Below are positions 1-7,387 of a DNA stretch of 64,000 nucleotides, one piece after another. Position numbers and translations under genes: made by a program. The stretch comes from Zhouia spongiae (GTDB taxonomy: Bacteria > Bacteroidota > Bacteroidia > Flavobacteriales > Flavobacteriaceae). How positions within the stretch are numbered: position 1 is the stretch's first letter; every line of letters starts with the position of its first letter. The notes under the pieces were generated by a model. It had not been told where the DNA came from and searched no databases. It saw nothing but the letters and a program-made list of their open reading frames with translations. Location: positions 2,096,804 through 2,160,803 of the forward strand of contig NZ_CP094326.1 of assembly GCF_022760175.1 (NCBI RefSeq), written 5' to 3'.

Positions 1-127
1 TTTTGTATTTGAATTTAAAAAGTGGATTGGCATATTCCAATAACCAGAAAAACGTAATCCCGCTAACTAAGATCAGGCTTCTGTGAGATGAAGGGATGGT
101 TGAAAAATAGTCTATAATTACTTCCAT
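1..127 (-). CDS. sterol desaturase family protein, N-terminal fragment (runs off left edge)
   Basis: Reading the minus strand from ATG at 127 gives an uninterrupted frame of 42 codons to the window edge. The peptide begins MEVIIDYFSTIPSSHRSLIL and continues with a hydrophobic stretch (around residues 17-32) and then a basic FKFKYK. This matches my recollection of the start of flavobacterial sterol desaturase/fatty-acid hydroxylase membrane proteins. The diagnostic histidine boxes lie outside the window, so the family call is from the N-terminus only. It lies 24 bases downstream of the YkgJ-like gene on the same strand and may be co-transcribed with it. Confidence 0.5.
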   Translation of the reverse strand, partial: MEVIIDYFSTIPSSHRSLILVSGITFFWLLEYANPLFKFKYK

Positions 128-151
128 AGAAGCTAATATAGTCTATTTGAA

Positions 152-646
152 TTACTTAGGCAATCGTTTTTTCATTGCTTCTACTATATTGTATGCTGCA
201 GGGCAGATGGAGGTGTTCTTTAATGTGAGATTGGATATCTGATGAAATTTTTTTCTGTCGGTATGAGGATACTCCCTGCATGCTTTTGGACGTACATCAT
301 ATATCAGACAATAGTTGTCGGTATCTAAAAAAGTGCATGGCACGCTTTGAAGGACATGGTCGTTGTCTTCATCGATCTGTAAATACTGATCAATAAATTG
401 CTGAGGTTTTAATTTCAGATGTTTGGCAATGCGTTCTATGTCGGCATTTGTAAATAGGGGGCCGGTGGTCTTGCAACAATTGGCGCAGGTCAAACAGTCC
501 GTCCTGTTGAATTCATCATGGTGCAGTTCCTGCATCACCTGATCGAGATTCCTGGGAGGCTTTTTCTTAAGCTTAGAGAAATACTTTTTATTTTCTTTAT
601 GCTTATCTTTGGCCAGTTGTGGAAGTTGTTTAAGAAATTCGTCCAT
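152..646 (-). CDS. YkgJ-type cysteine-cluster (zinc/iron-chelating) protein
   Basis: A protein of 164 residues with clustered cysteines: a CLTCANCC motif, then a single Cys in PCTF, then NYCLIYDVRPKACREYP and a final Cys near the C-terminus. This is the pattern of the CxxCxxCC (YkgJ) family, predicted to bind Zn or Fe-S; the cellular role is not established. The N-terminal 40 residues are Lys-rich. I place the start at the Met beginning MDEFLKQL (646), not at the longer in-frame Met at 766, because the extension would overlap the divergent methyltransferase gene by 39 bases and carries no recognisable domain. With this start there are 81 bases between the divergent genes for two promoters. 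Confidence 0.8.
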   Translation of the reverse strand: MDEFLKQLPQLAKDKHKENKKYFSKLKKKPPRNLDQVMQELHHDEFNRTDCLTCANCCKTTGPLFTNADIERIAKHLKLKPQQFIDQYLQIDEDNDHVLQSVPCTFLDTDNYCLIYDVRPKACREYPHTDRKKFHQISNLTLKNTSICPAAYNIVEAMKKRLPK

Positions 647-727
647 TCGCAATATGCCTTTGGCGCAAAAATAATATCTTTTACCGATATCACTTTCCGA
701 TTGTTTTAAAATAACCACTATCAATTT

Positions 728-1438
728 ATGAAAGATCTTTTTGGGAAAGCCATTCTTGATTACCAATTAGGTAACTATACCGAGGATATAAAAACAGAAA
801 CTTCAATTTCTGAGGAAGACGACCTGCCTTTGCCTTATTTGTTCAGGGGGTATGATGAAATGCCCGCAATCGAAAAAAGGGCAATGGATCTTTCAAAGGG
901 GAGGGTGTTAGACGTAGGCTGCGGTGCAGGCAGTCATTCGTTGTACCTTCAAAATGAAAAACATTTAGATGTCTTGTCGATCGATATATCCGAGGGGGCG
1001 GTAAAGGCATCAGGGATGCGAGGATTGAAAAATGTTCGTCTCCAGAATGTTATGGAACTGGAGGGAGAGAAGTTCGATACGATTTTATTGCTGATGAATG
1101 GAGCGGGCATGTGTGGCCGTTTAAAGAAGATCTCTGCTTTTTTATTGAAGCTGAAGACTTTGTTGAATGAGGGGGGGCAGGTATTAATGGACTCTTCAGA
1201 TATTGTTTATATGTTTGATCGGGATGACGATGGCGGATATTGGATACCTACCGACATGGATTACTATGGGGAGGTAGATTATTATGTGCGGTATAAAGGA
1301 GAAGAAGAACCTCCTATAGACTGGATGTATATCGATTACGATACCCTGGCAAACGCAGCGCAGGCCAATGGTTTTAACAGTGAGCTGATTCTCGAAGGCG
1401 ATCATTATGATTATCTGGCAAGATTAACGACAGCTTAG
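728..1438 (+). CDS. class I SAM-dependent methyltransferase
   Basis: A protein of 236 residues with a Rossmann-type SAM site: motif I VLDVGCGAGSHSLYL around residues 60-74, an acidic residue ending beta-2 (LSIDIS), and a motif IV region (FDTILLLMNGAGM). The C-terminal half contains a DDDGGYW segment and a run of tyrosines, perhaps part of the substrate pocket. The substrate cannot be told from sequence. The gene is divergent from the YkgJ-like gene and convergent with the alcohol dehydrogenase, its stop codon directly abutting that gene's stop. The family is clear; the reaction is unknown. Confidence 0.8.
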   Translation: MKDLFGKAILDYQLGNYTEDIKTETSISEEDDLPLPYLFRGYDEMPAIEKRAMDLSKGRVLDVGCGAGSHSLYLQNEKHLDVLSIDISEGAVKASGMRGLKNVRLQNVMELEGEKFDTILLLMNGAGMCGRLKKISAFLLKLKTLLNEGGQVLMDSSDIVYMFDRDDDGGYWIPTDMDYYGEVDYYVRYKGEEEPPIDWMYIDYDTLANAAQANGFNSELILEGDHYDYLARLTTA

Positions 1439-2452
1439 TTATTCGTTTGCTTTAAGTACAATTCTGTAGCGGGCTTTTCCGCTTTCTAAATGTTTTAAAG
1501 CATCATTTACTTTACGCATCGGGAATTCTTCCGTAATCGGGTATATGTTATGCCTTACACAAAAATCGATCATGGTACGCGATAATGCGGGACTTCCGAT
1601 CGGGCTTCCGCCAACCGATTTTTCACCCATGATCAGACTAAAAGCCGGAATGGCCATAGGCTCTAAAACGGCACCGACATTATGAAATGTTCCTTTGGGT
1701 GCCAGAACCCCTAAATAGGCATTCCAGTCCAGAGTTACGTTTGTGGTGTTTAATATAAAATTCAGGCTTCCTGCAATGCTTTGGAACTCTTCAGGGTTTC
1801 TGGAATTGATGACGCGGTGAGCTCCCATGTTTAATATCTCATCCTTTTTGGAAGGATGCGAACTAAAGGCAGTCACGTCACATCCCCAATGGTTTAGAAA
1901 TTTTACAGCCATATGGCCCAAACCTCCGATACCAATAACACCTACTTTATCGGTAGGTTTTACGTTGGCCAGAAGAATAGGGTTAAAAACTGTGATTCCT
2001 CCGCAAAAAAGCGGGCCGGCTTTGCTCATATTGATATTTTCGGGTAGCAGGATGGCTGCAGACCAATGACATTTGACCTTGTCTGCAAATCCTCCGTGCC
2101 TGTTTACAATGGTAGATTCTGCAGTATGGCATAAGTGGTGATCGCCGTTTATGCACTGGTAGCAATGCATACAGGCACCGGAAATCCATCCGAGTCCTAC
2201 AAGGTCACCCTCTTTTAAGTTTTTTACACTTGAGCCGATGGCGGTTATTTCTCCGGTAACTTCATGACCAGGTACAAAGGGATAGGTTGTCATACCCCAT
2301 TCATTATTTAACATGCTTAAATCGGAATGACAAAGGCCGCAATAATGAACTTTTATCTCTACTTCATCACTATTTAATTCACCCAGTTGGTATTCGAATG
2401 GCTCCAGTTTACCACCTGCTGAATGGGCTGCGTAGGCATTTACTACATTCAT
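1439..2452 (-). CDS. zinc-dependent NAD(P) alcohol dehydrogenase (YahK/cinnamyl-type)
   Basis: A 337-residue medium-chain dehydrogenase. Catalytic zinc ligands appear in GLCHSDLSM (Cys41) and PGHE (His63). The structural zinc site is the four-cysteine block around residues 94-108 (CMHCYQC then HHLC). The nucleotide-binding motif GIGGLGHMAVKF follows. The overall layout is that of aldehyde reductases of the YahK/AdhA group, which reduce aldehydes to alcohols with NADPH in the cytosol; substrate range is inferred from family only. It is a single gene, with a 112-base gap to the downstream queE gene. Translation starts at ATG 2452. Confidence 0.88.
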   Translation of the reverse strand: MNVVNAYAAHSAGGKLEPFEYQLGELNSDEVEIKVHYCGLCHSDLSMLNNEWGMTTYPFVPGHEVTGEITAIGSSVKNLKEGDLVGLGWISGACMHCYQCINGDHHLCHTAESTIVNRHGGFADKVKCHWSAAILLPENINMSKAGPLFCGGITVFNPILLANVKPTDKVGVIGIGGLGHMAVKFLNHWGCDVTAFSSHPSKKDEILNMGAHRVINSRNPEEFQSIAGSLNFILNTTNVTLDWNAYLGVLAPKGTFHNVGAVLEPMAIPAFSLIMGEKSVGGSPIGSPALSRTMIDFCVRHNIYPITEEFPMRKVNDALKHLESGKARYRIVLKANE

Positions 2453-2564
2453 AATGCTTTTTTGTTTTTAAGATGAATAAAGTTTTGATTATAAGTGTCT
2501 TAAAGGTACAAAAAAACAATAAAAGGAATTAGTTTGTTTAAGCGCTGAATCCGCTAAATTATTC

Positions 2565-3197
2565 TTAAGGGATGTTTAGGTATTTATGGGTCTGCAGAGA
2601 GATCTTCCATTTCGGGTTCGTCATTACATAATCGACGATTTCCGGGGTCATTTTTTCTCTCCGGCTCCATTCAGGTTGTAAGTACAATTCGCAGTTGCCG
2701 CTTACTTTGGCAGCTTGTTCTTCTGCAAACTGAAAATCGTGTTTATTGTAAATGATGACTTTCAGTTCGTTGGCAGCCTTATAGACCTCCTCTTTTGGAA
2801 GTTTCATTTTTTTAGGGGAAAGACAAATCCAATCCCATATTCCCGATAGCGGGTAAGCTCCTGAGGTTTCAATATGAATCCTGAGACCCTTTTCCTTGAG
2901 TTTATGAGTTAAAGGGCTCATGTTCCATGTAAGGGGCTCTCCACCCGTAACAACAATCGTGTTCGAGTATCTGGCAGCGTTTTCTGCAATTCCTGAAATC
3001 TCTGTGGGAGGATGGGTTTCAGCATTCCAGCTTTCTTTTACATCACACCAATGGCATCCCACATCACAACCGCCCACTCTGATAAAATATGCCGCAGTTC
3101 CGGTATGATGACCTTCACCCTGAATAGTGTAGAATTCTTCCATCAGCGGAAGCATCTCACCTTTTTCTACCAACTCCATAATAGCTGTTGTAACCAT
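2565..3197 (-). CDS. queE: 7-carboxy-7-deazaguanine synthase (QueE)
   Basis: A radical-SAM protein of about 210 residues. The cluster-binding cysteines are Cys44, Cys48 and Cys51 in GGCDVGCHWCDVKESW, and the GGEP motif of radical SAM enzymes is at 85-88. The N-terminal EEFYTIQGEG is typical of QueE. The enzyme converts 6-carboxytetrahydropterin to 7-carboxy-7-deazaguanine in queuosine/preQ0 synthesis. A TATCTTTG element on the minus strand (3209-3202) puts the predicted transcription start on or very near the A of this ATG, so the mRNA may be leaderless. Alternatively translation begins at Met7, Met15 (preceded by AAAAGG) or Met19. The other preQ0 genes are not in this window. Confidence 0.93.
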   Translation of the reverse strand: MVTTAIMELVEKGEMLPLMEEFYTIQGEGHHTGTAAYFIRVGGCDVGCHWCDVKESWNAETHPPTEISGIAENAARYSNTIVVTGGEPLTWNMSPLTHKLKEKGLRIHIETSGAYPLSGIWDWICLSPKKMKLPKEEVYKAANELKVIIYNKHDFQFAEEQAAKVSGNCELYLQPEWSRREKMTPEIVDYVMTNPKWKISLQTHKYLNIP

Positions 3198-3201
3198 GGG
3201 G

Positions 3202-3209
3202 CAAAGATA
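3202..3209 (-). promoter_or_regulatory. -7 promoter element of queE
   Basis: The minus strand reads TATCTTTG, a perfect TAnnTTTG Bacteroidota -7 box, five bases before the annotated ATG. A TTG at the -33 distance is not evident. Confidence 0.55.
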
Positions 3210-3251
3210 ATGATAGTTTATACTTTATGGTTTAAAGACTGTAGTTTATTT

Positions 3252-3869
3252 CTATACTACATTAAATATAACCAATGCATACAGGGCAAACCTAAGAAAT
3301 CTCAGGGTTCCGTATAAAGTAACATACCTGAAAGGGAAGTTGATAATTCCGGCAGCAACACAGGTTATGGAAAAAGGAATAGGTAAAAGTGCCCCAACAA
3401 TAATTAAGAAACCACCCCATTTGGCGGTGTTCTTTAAATGTTTTTGCATTTTCACCTCCATATATCTGTGTACCGAGGGTATTTTTGTAATAGCAACACC
3501 TATAAAGTAAGATATTAATCCGCCTATGTATGATAATAAGGCCAGTATGGCCAAAAAGAAAATCGGTTTGACAGACTTTCCTGCCCAGGCTATAAATATT
3601 TCAGGGGGAATTAACCCAAGTAAGGATTCAGAAATAAAGAAAATAGTGAAGACTCCCATAGGAGGAAGCGTTTCGGTCATTTCTTTAAAAAAAGCATTAA
3701 GATCAAACAAAAAGTAATCTACAGCAAATATGGCGGCAATTACCAGAACGATAGGTAGTGTCGCTTTTTTTACACTTTTCCATACAAAGTCGTAAAACCC
3801 CGTATATTGGTAATATTGATGTAATAATTTAGCCTTAGACTTTTTTCTTTTCACGTTTGTTCTCTCCAT
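3252..3869 (-). CDS. DedA/VTT-domain (SNARE-associated) membrane protein
   Basis: A protein of 205 residues from Met at 3869 (an in-frame Met at 3905 would add 12 residues). A basic N-terminus (NVKRKKSKAK) precedes hydrophobic segments: TLPIVLVIAAIFAV, GVFTIFFISESLLGLIPP, IFFLAILALLSYIGGLISYF and a C-terminal pair after GGFLIIVGALLPIPFS. The re-entrant-loop pattern with LIPPE and ALLPIPFS prolines fits the VTT/DedA (YqaA-like) family of inner-membrane proteins, some of which move lipids across membranes. Its role here is unknown. I favour the shorter start because the -7 element at 3916-3923 would then leave a leader of about 40 bases. Confidence 0.75.
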   Translation of the reverse strand: MERTNVKRKKSKAKLLHQYYQYTGFYDFVWKSVKKATLPIVLVIAAIFAVDYFLFDLNAFFKEMTETLPPMGVFTIFFISESLLGLIPPEIFIAWAGKSVKPIFFLAILALLSYIGGLISYFIGVAITKIPSVHRYMEVKMQKHLKNTAKWGGFLIIVGALLPIPFSITCVAAGIINFPFRYVTLYGTLRFLRFALYALVIFNVV

Positions 3870-3915
3870 GCAAAAACTTAAAAGCAATTTTTTGAAAAAA
3901 TTCAAAATAAGGTAG

Positions 3916-3923
3916 CAAAGATA
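3916..3923 (-). promoter_or_regulatory. -7 promoter element of the VTT-domain gene
   Basis: TATCTTTG on the minus strand. The 16-base context (gcaaagataatgatag on the plus strand) is identical to that before queE at 3201-3216, so the two neighbouring genes share the same promoter core. Confidence 0.55.
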
Positions 3924-3988
3924 ATGATAGTTTTTGCAGTACGAAGGCCTTTAACTTTTTATTAGGGAGGTTTAACATAAAAGTAATG

Positions 3989-4429
3989 CTAGTGCATGGC
4001 GGCTATGACTTCGATCTCTATTTTGGCATCAAAGGCTAAACCGGAAGCAGCAAAGGTCGTTCTGGCTGGTTTTTTCGTAAAATAGCTTTTGTAAATTTCG
4101 TCAAAAGCCTTAAAGTCGTTAATGTCTCTGAGTATAACAGTGCATTTTACAACCTGGTCGAGCGTAAGGTTGTGTTGTTCAAGTACCTCTTTTATGTTCT
4201 CTATAGCTTGTTTTGTCTCTGCTTTTATACCTCCTGATACCAGGGTTCTGTTAGCGTGGTTTATACCTATCTGACCGGACAGAAATAATAATCCGTTAAC
4301 TTCTACAACATCACTAAAAGAAGCAGTCTGCTTCTCAGGTTCGTGAGATTTATGAAATATAGCTTTCTGAGCAATGGTATTAACTAAGGGGGTTAAAAAC
4401 AATAAACACAATAAAACAATATTTTTCAT
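3989..4429 (-). CDS. exported RidA/YjgF/UK114-family protein
   Basis: A protein of 146 residues from Met 4429 (MKNIVLLCLLFLTPLVNTIAQ). The first 21 residues form a typical signal peptide ending in an alanine-containing cleavage site. The mature part is a full Rid domain: LLFLSGQIGI, ETKQAIENIKEVLEQ, VVKCTVILRDINDF, PARTTFAASGLAFDAKIEIEVIA. The Arg of PARTTF is the family's active-site arginine. RidA proteins hydrolyse enamine/imine intermediates, normally in the cytosol; export suggests a different role. The longer reading frame upstream to 4633 is rejected because it would overlap the divergent ATPase gene. Confidence 0.85.
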   Translation of the reverse strand: MKNIVLLCLLFLTPLVNTIAQKAIFHKSHEPEKQTASFSDVVEVNGLLFLSGQIGINHANRTLVSGGIKAETKQAIENIKEVLEQHNLTLDQVVKCTVILRDINDFKAFDEIYKSYFTKKPARTTFAASGLAFDAKIEIEVIAAMH

Positions 4430-4489
4430 AGGGTATCTATTTTCAATCTTGATTAAAATTACCTTATTTTTATGACAAAATAAGATACA
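4430..4489. promoter_or_regulatory. divergent promoter region with an inverted repeat
   Basis: Sixty bases separate the two divergent starts. They contain the inverted repeat CTTATTTT / AAAATAAG (about 4463-4483) with a short TATGAC spacer, which could be an operator or overlapping -7 elements. An ATG inside it (4472) is followed at once by a stop codon. Confidence 0.3.
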
Positions 4490-6010
4490 GTGAGCAACAA
4501 TAGTTTTTTTGATCATATAGAAACAGGGTACACGACAAAGGGAGATTATATTACTCTGGGAGCTGCAATGCAGAATGGAGAAACGGTTACCGATGCATTT
4601 GTGAAAATTCCGCTTAAAACACTTAACCGACATGGTTTGATAGCAGGGGCTACGGGTACGGGGAAGACCAAAAGCTTACAGGTTTTAGCCGAGAATTTAT
4701 CCGAGAAAGGGGTTCCGGTTCTCTTAATGGATTTAAAAGGTGATTTAAGTGGGTTAGCCCAGCCAGGTGAAGAGAAAAGCTTTATTACTGAGCGTCATCA
4801 GAAGATAGGATTGCCGTATGCTGCAAAAAGTTTTCCTGTTGAAATGTTTACACTTTCGGAGCAAGACGGGGTACGCTTAAGAGCTACGGTTTCAGAGTTT
4901 GGTCCTGTCCTGTTGTCCAGAATTTTAGATCTGTCCGAAACACAGCAAGGGATAATGGCGGTGGTTTTTAAATATTGCGACGACCATAAATTACCATTAT
5001 TGGACTTAAAAGACCTGAAAAAAGTACTCCAGTATGCAACAGGCGAAGGGAGGGAAGAATTTCAGCGGATGTACGGTAGGGTTTCAACAGCATCTACCGG
5101 TTCTATTATGCGAAAAATTATTGAGTTGGAACAGCAGGGAGCGGAGCTGTTCTTTGGAGAAAAGTCGTTTGAGGTGAATGATTTATGTCGGATCGATGAA
5201 AACGGAAGGGGTTTTATCAATATAGTCAGGCTTACGGATATACAAGACAGGCCGAAGCTTTTCTCTACTTTTATGTTAAGTCTTCTGGCCGAAATATATG
5301 ATACTTTTCCGGAACAAGGGGATTCCGGCCGGCCGGAACTGGTCTTTTTCATCGATGAGGCGCATTTAATATTTAAAGAAGCATCAGACGCCTTGCTGGA
5401 TCAGATAGAAAGTATTGTAAAATTAATACGATCGAAGGGTGTAGGGCTCTATTTTGTAACGCAAAACCCGACCGATGTGCCTGAAGCGGTTTTGTCGCAA
5501 CTGGGACTTAAAGTGCAACATGCTTTACGGGCATTTACTGCTAAAGACAGAAAGGCAATTAAATTAACAGCACAGAATTATCCGGAAACCGAGTTTTACG
5601 ATACAGAAGAGATTCTTACCGGTCTGGGTATAGGAGAAGCTTTGGTAACTGCCCTTGATGAAAAAGGGAGACCTACGCCTTTGGCGGCAACTATGATGCG
5701 AGCGCCTATGAGCAGGATGGATGTTCTGGACGATGCCGAATTAAAAGAGGTGATAGCTGAATCAGACCTTGCTTCAAAATACAATGACATTGTCGATAGG
5801 GAAAGTGCTTATGAGTTACTTAATAAAAAAATAGAAGAGGCAACAGAGGAGGAAGCACAACAAAAGGCAAAGGAAGAAGCTGAAAAAAGAAACCGGACTT
5901 CAAGAAAGACATCGGGAACTTCCAGAATGAATCCGGTACTAAAAGTGCTTACCAGTGCTACCTTTATTCGCGGAGTTTTTGGTATATTAAATAAGGTTAT
6001 GAGAAAATAA
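4490..6010 (+). CDS. HerA-like ATPase of the DUF853/YjgR family
   Basis: A 506-residue protein starting at GTG (4490); no usable in-frame ATG lies upstream. Walker A is GATGTGKT at residues 53-60 and Walker B is ELVFFIDEAHLIF near 285. A VTQNPTDVP segment follows, typical of HerA/FtsK-like helicase motors. The C-terminal 60 residues are Glu/Lys-rich and probably coiled coil (EEATEEEAQQKAKEEAEK), ending in a hydrophobic tail. DUF853 proteins are predicted DNA-pumping or helicase-type ATPases whose function is not settled. It probably begins a plus-strand unit with the YitT and cupin genes, with gaps of 25 and 8 bases. Confidence 0.85.
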   Translation: MSNNSFFDHIETGYTTKGDYITLGAAMQNGETVTDAFVKIPLKTLNRHGLIAGATGTGKTKSLQVLAENLSEKGVPVLLMDLKGDLSGLAQPGEEKSFITERHQKIGLPYAAKSFPVEMFTLSEQDGVRLRATVSEFGPVLLSRILDLSETQQGIMAVVFKYCDDHKLPLLDLKDLKKVLQYATGEGREEFQRMYGRVSTASTGSIMRKIIELEQQGAELFFGEKSFEVNDLCRIDENGRGFINIVRLTDIQDRPKLFSTFMLSLLAEIYDTFPEQGDSGRPELVFFIDEAHLIFKEASDALLDQIESIVKLIRSKGVGLYFVTQNPTDVPEAVLSQLGLKVQHALRAFTAKDRKAIKLTAQNYPETEFYDTEEILTGLGIGEALVTALDEKGRPTPLAATMMRAPMSRMDVLDDAELKEVIAESDLASKYNDIVDRESAYELLNKKIEEATEEEAQQKAKEEAEKRNRTSRKTSGTSRMNPVLKVLTSATFIRGVFGILNKVMRK

Positions 6011-6035
6011 TTATACATACTAATACCTGTAAAAG

Positions 6036-7010
6036 ATGAACATCATCTCTCAGTTGCTCTATATCAGGAGGGCAAAGAACCGTTTGAAAGCTAAAACCGG
6101 ACAGACTGATTTTACTAACAGGGAACTGGTGGGAGAGGTTAGGGCTCTACAGGTAGAGTTTGCCCATACCGTTAAAGAGGTGCTGTTTATTGTAATCGGT
6201 GTTTTTTCTGCGGGATTTGGCTTAAAAGGCTTTTTGCTTCCGAATCAGTTTATTGACGGAGGAGCTACCGGAATATCCCTGTTACTTCAGGTAATCTCTA
6301 ATTTTTCCCTCGGAGTTTTATTATTAATGGTAAATATTCCTTTTCTGATTCTCGGAGCCAAAACCATTAGTAAAAAGTTTGCCGTAAAAAGCATATTGGC
6401 AATAATGGCTCTGGCCATTGTGGTACATTTTGTCCCTTATCCGACCATTACAGATGATAAATTGCTGATAGCGGTATTCGGTGGTTTTTTTCTCGGACTG
6501 GGAATAGGTATGGCGATGAGGGGCGGTGGTGTTATAGACGGAACTGAAGTGCTGGCAATTTACCTGAGCAGAAAACTACATCTCACGGTCGGTGATGTGT
6601 TATTGATCATAAATATTATTATATTTTCTGTTGGAGCATATTTGTTAACGGTAGAGACAGCGCTTTACGCCATTTTAACATATTTGGCAGCGGCTAAAAC
6701 CGTCGATTTTGTAGTTGATGGGGTCGAGGAATACATAGGGGTTACGATCGTGTCGGGAAGGAGTGAAGAAATAAGGCTCATGCTTACTCAGAAAATGGGA
6801 AGAGCCTGTACGATTTATCACGGAAGGAGAGGATACAGCAAATACGGGGAAGAACGGATCGCCACTGAAATTATATATACAGTTGTTACGAGACTGGAAT
6901 TGGCCAGGTTGAGTACGGAGATAGATAAAATAGATAAAAAAGCTTTTGTGGTTATGGATATTGTTAAAGATATTAAAGGGGGGATGATCAAGAAAAAACC
7001 ATTAAAGTAG
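6036..7010 (+). CDS. YitT family membrane protein (DUF161 + DUF2179)
   Basis: A protein of 324 residues. After about 50 soluble N-terminal residues come membrane segments: EVLFIVIGVFSAGFGLKGFL, GATGISLLLQVISNFSLGVL, VNIPFLILGAKTI, ILAIMALAIVVHFV, LLIAVFGGFFLGLGIGMAM and VGDVLLIINIIIFSVGAYLL. The glycine-rich LGLGIGMAMRGGGVIDGTEV is typical of YitT. The C-terminal 100 residues are the soluble DUF2179 domain (GRACTIYHGRRGYS). Function is unknown in most bacteria. It sits in a probable operon with the DUF853 ATPase and a small cupin. Confidence 0.88.
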   Translation: MNIISQLLYIRRAKNRLKAKTGQTDFTNRELVGEVRALQVEFAHTVKEVLFIVIGVFSAGFGLKGFLLPNQFIDGGATGISLLLQVISNFSLGVLLLMVNIPFLILGAKTISKKFAVKSILAIMALAIVVHFVPYPTITDDKLLIAVFGGFFLGLGIGMAMRGGGVIDGTEVLAIYLSRKLHLTVGDVLLIINIIIFSVGAYLLTVETALYAILTYLAAAKTVDFVVDGVEEYIGVTIVSGRSEEIRLMLTQKMGRACTIYHGRRGYSKYGEERIATEIIYTVVTRLELARLSTEIDKIDKKAFVVMDIVKDIKGGMIKKKPLK

Positions 7011-7018
7011 GTGTTAAA

Positions 7019-7387
7019 ATGAGAAAGAGATATATAGTTCAGAAAGCCCCGTTTGTAGTGCCGACTGAGGACGGAAAGCTTATAGAAGAACATTTTGGAA
7101 CGGCTTCGAAAGGAGGAGAACAGCTCAGTATAGCACATATGGTTGCGCCGCCGAACTGGAGTGAGCCATTCCAGATACCCGAATTTGATGAATATACCTA
7201 TATCATCCGGGGTAAAAAACAATTTGTGGTCGATGGTGAAAAGATCGTGCTGGAGGCAGGGCAATCTATTAAAATTGAAAAAAACACTAAAGTCCAGTAT
7301 TCAAATCCGTTTAATGAGGAATGCGAATATATTGCGATCTGTTTACCGGCTTTTACAATAGAAAAAGTACATCGGGAAGCATTTTAA
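7019..7387 (+). CDS. small cupin-domain protein
   Basis: A single-domain cupin of 122 residues. The first motif region contains an EFDEYTYIIRGKKQFVVDG segment and the second EAGQSIKIEKNTKVQYSNP. The usual His-x-His of cupin motif 1 is replaced by a run with few histidines, so metal binding is uncertain. It starts 8 bases after the YitT stop. Its stop codon overlaps the stop of the convergent FUSC gene by four bases (7384-7387), leaving no room for a terminator between them. Substrate and reaction are unknown. Confidence 0.75.
   Translation: MRKRYIVQKAPFVVPTEDGKLIEEHFGTASKGGEQLSIAHMVAPPNWSEPFQIPEFDEYTYIIRGKKQFVVDGEKIVLEAGQSIKIEKNTKVQYSNPFNEECEYIAICLPAFTIEKVHREAF

Noticed and set aside
647-766. 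N-terminal extension of the YkgJ-like protein by 40 residues
   Set aside because: It would overlap the divergent methyltransferase gene and its promoter space, and has no domain content. The Met at 646 is the natural start.
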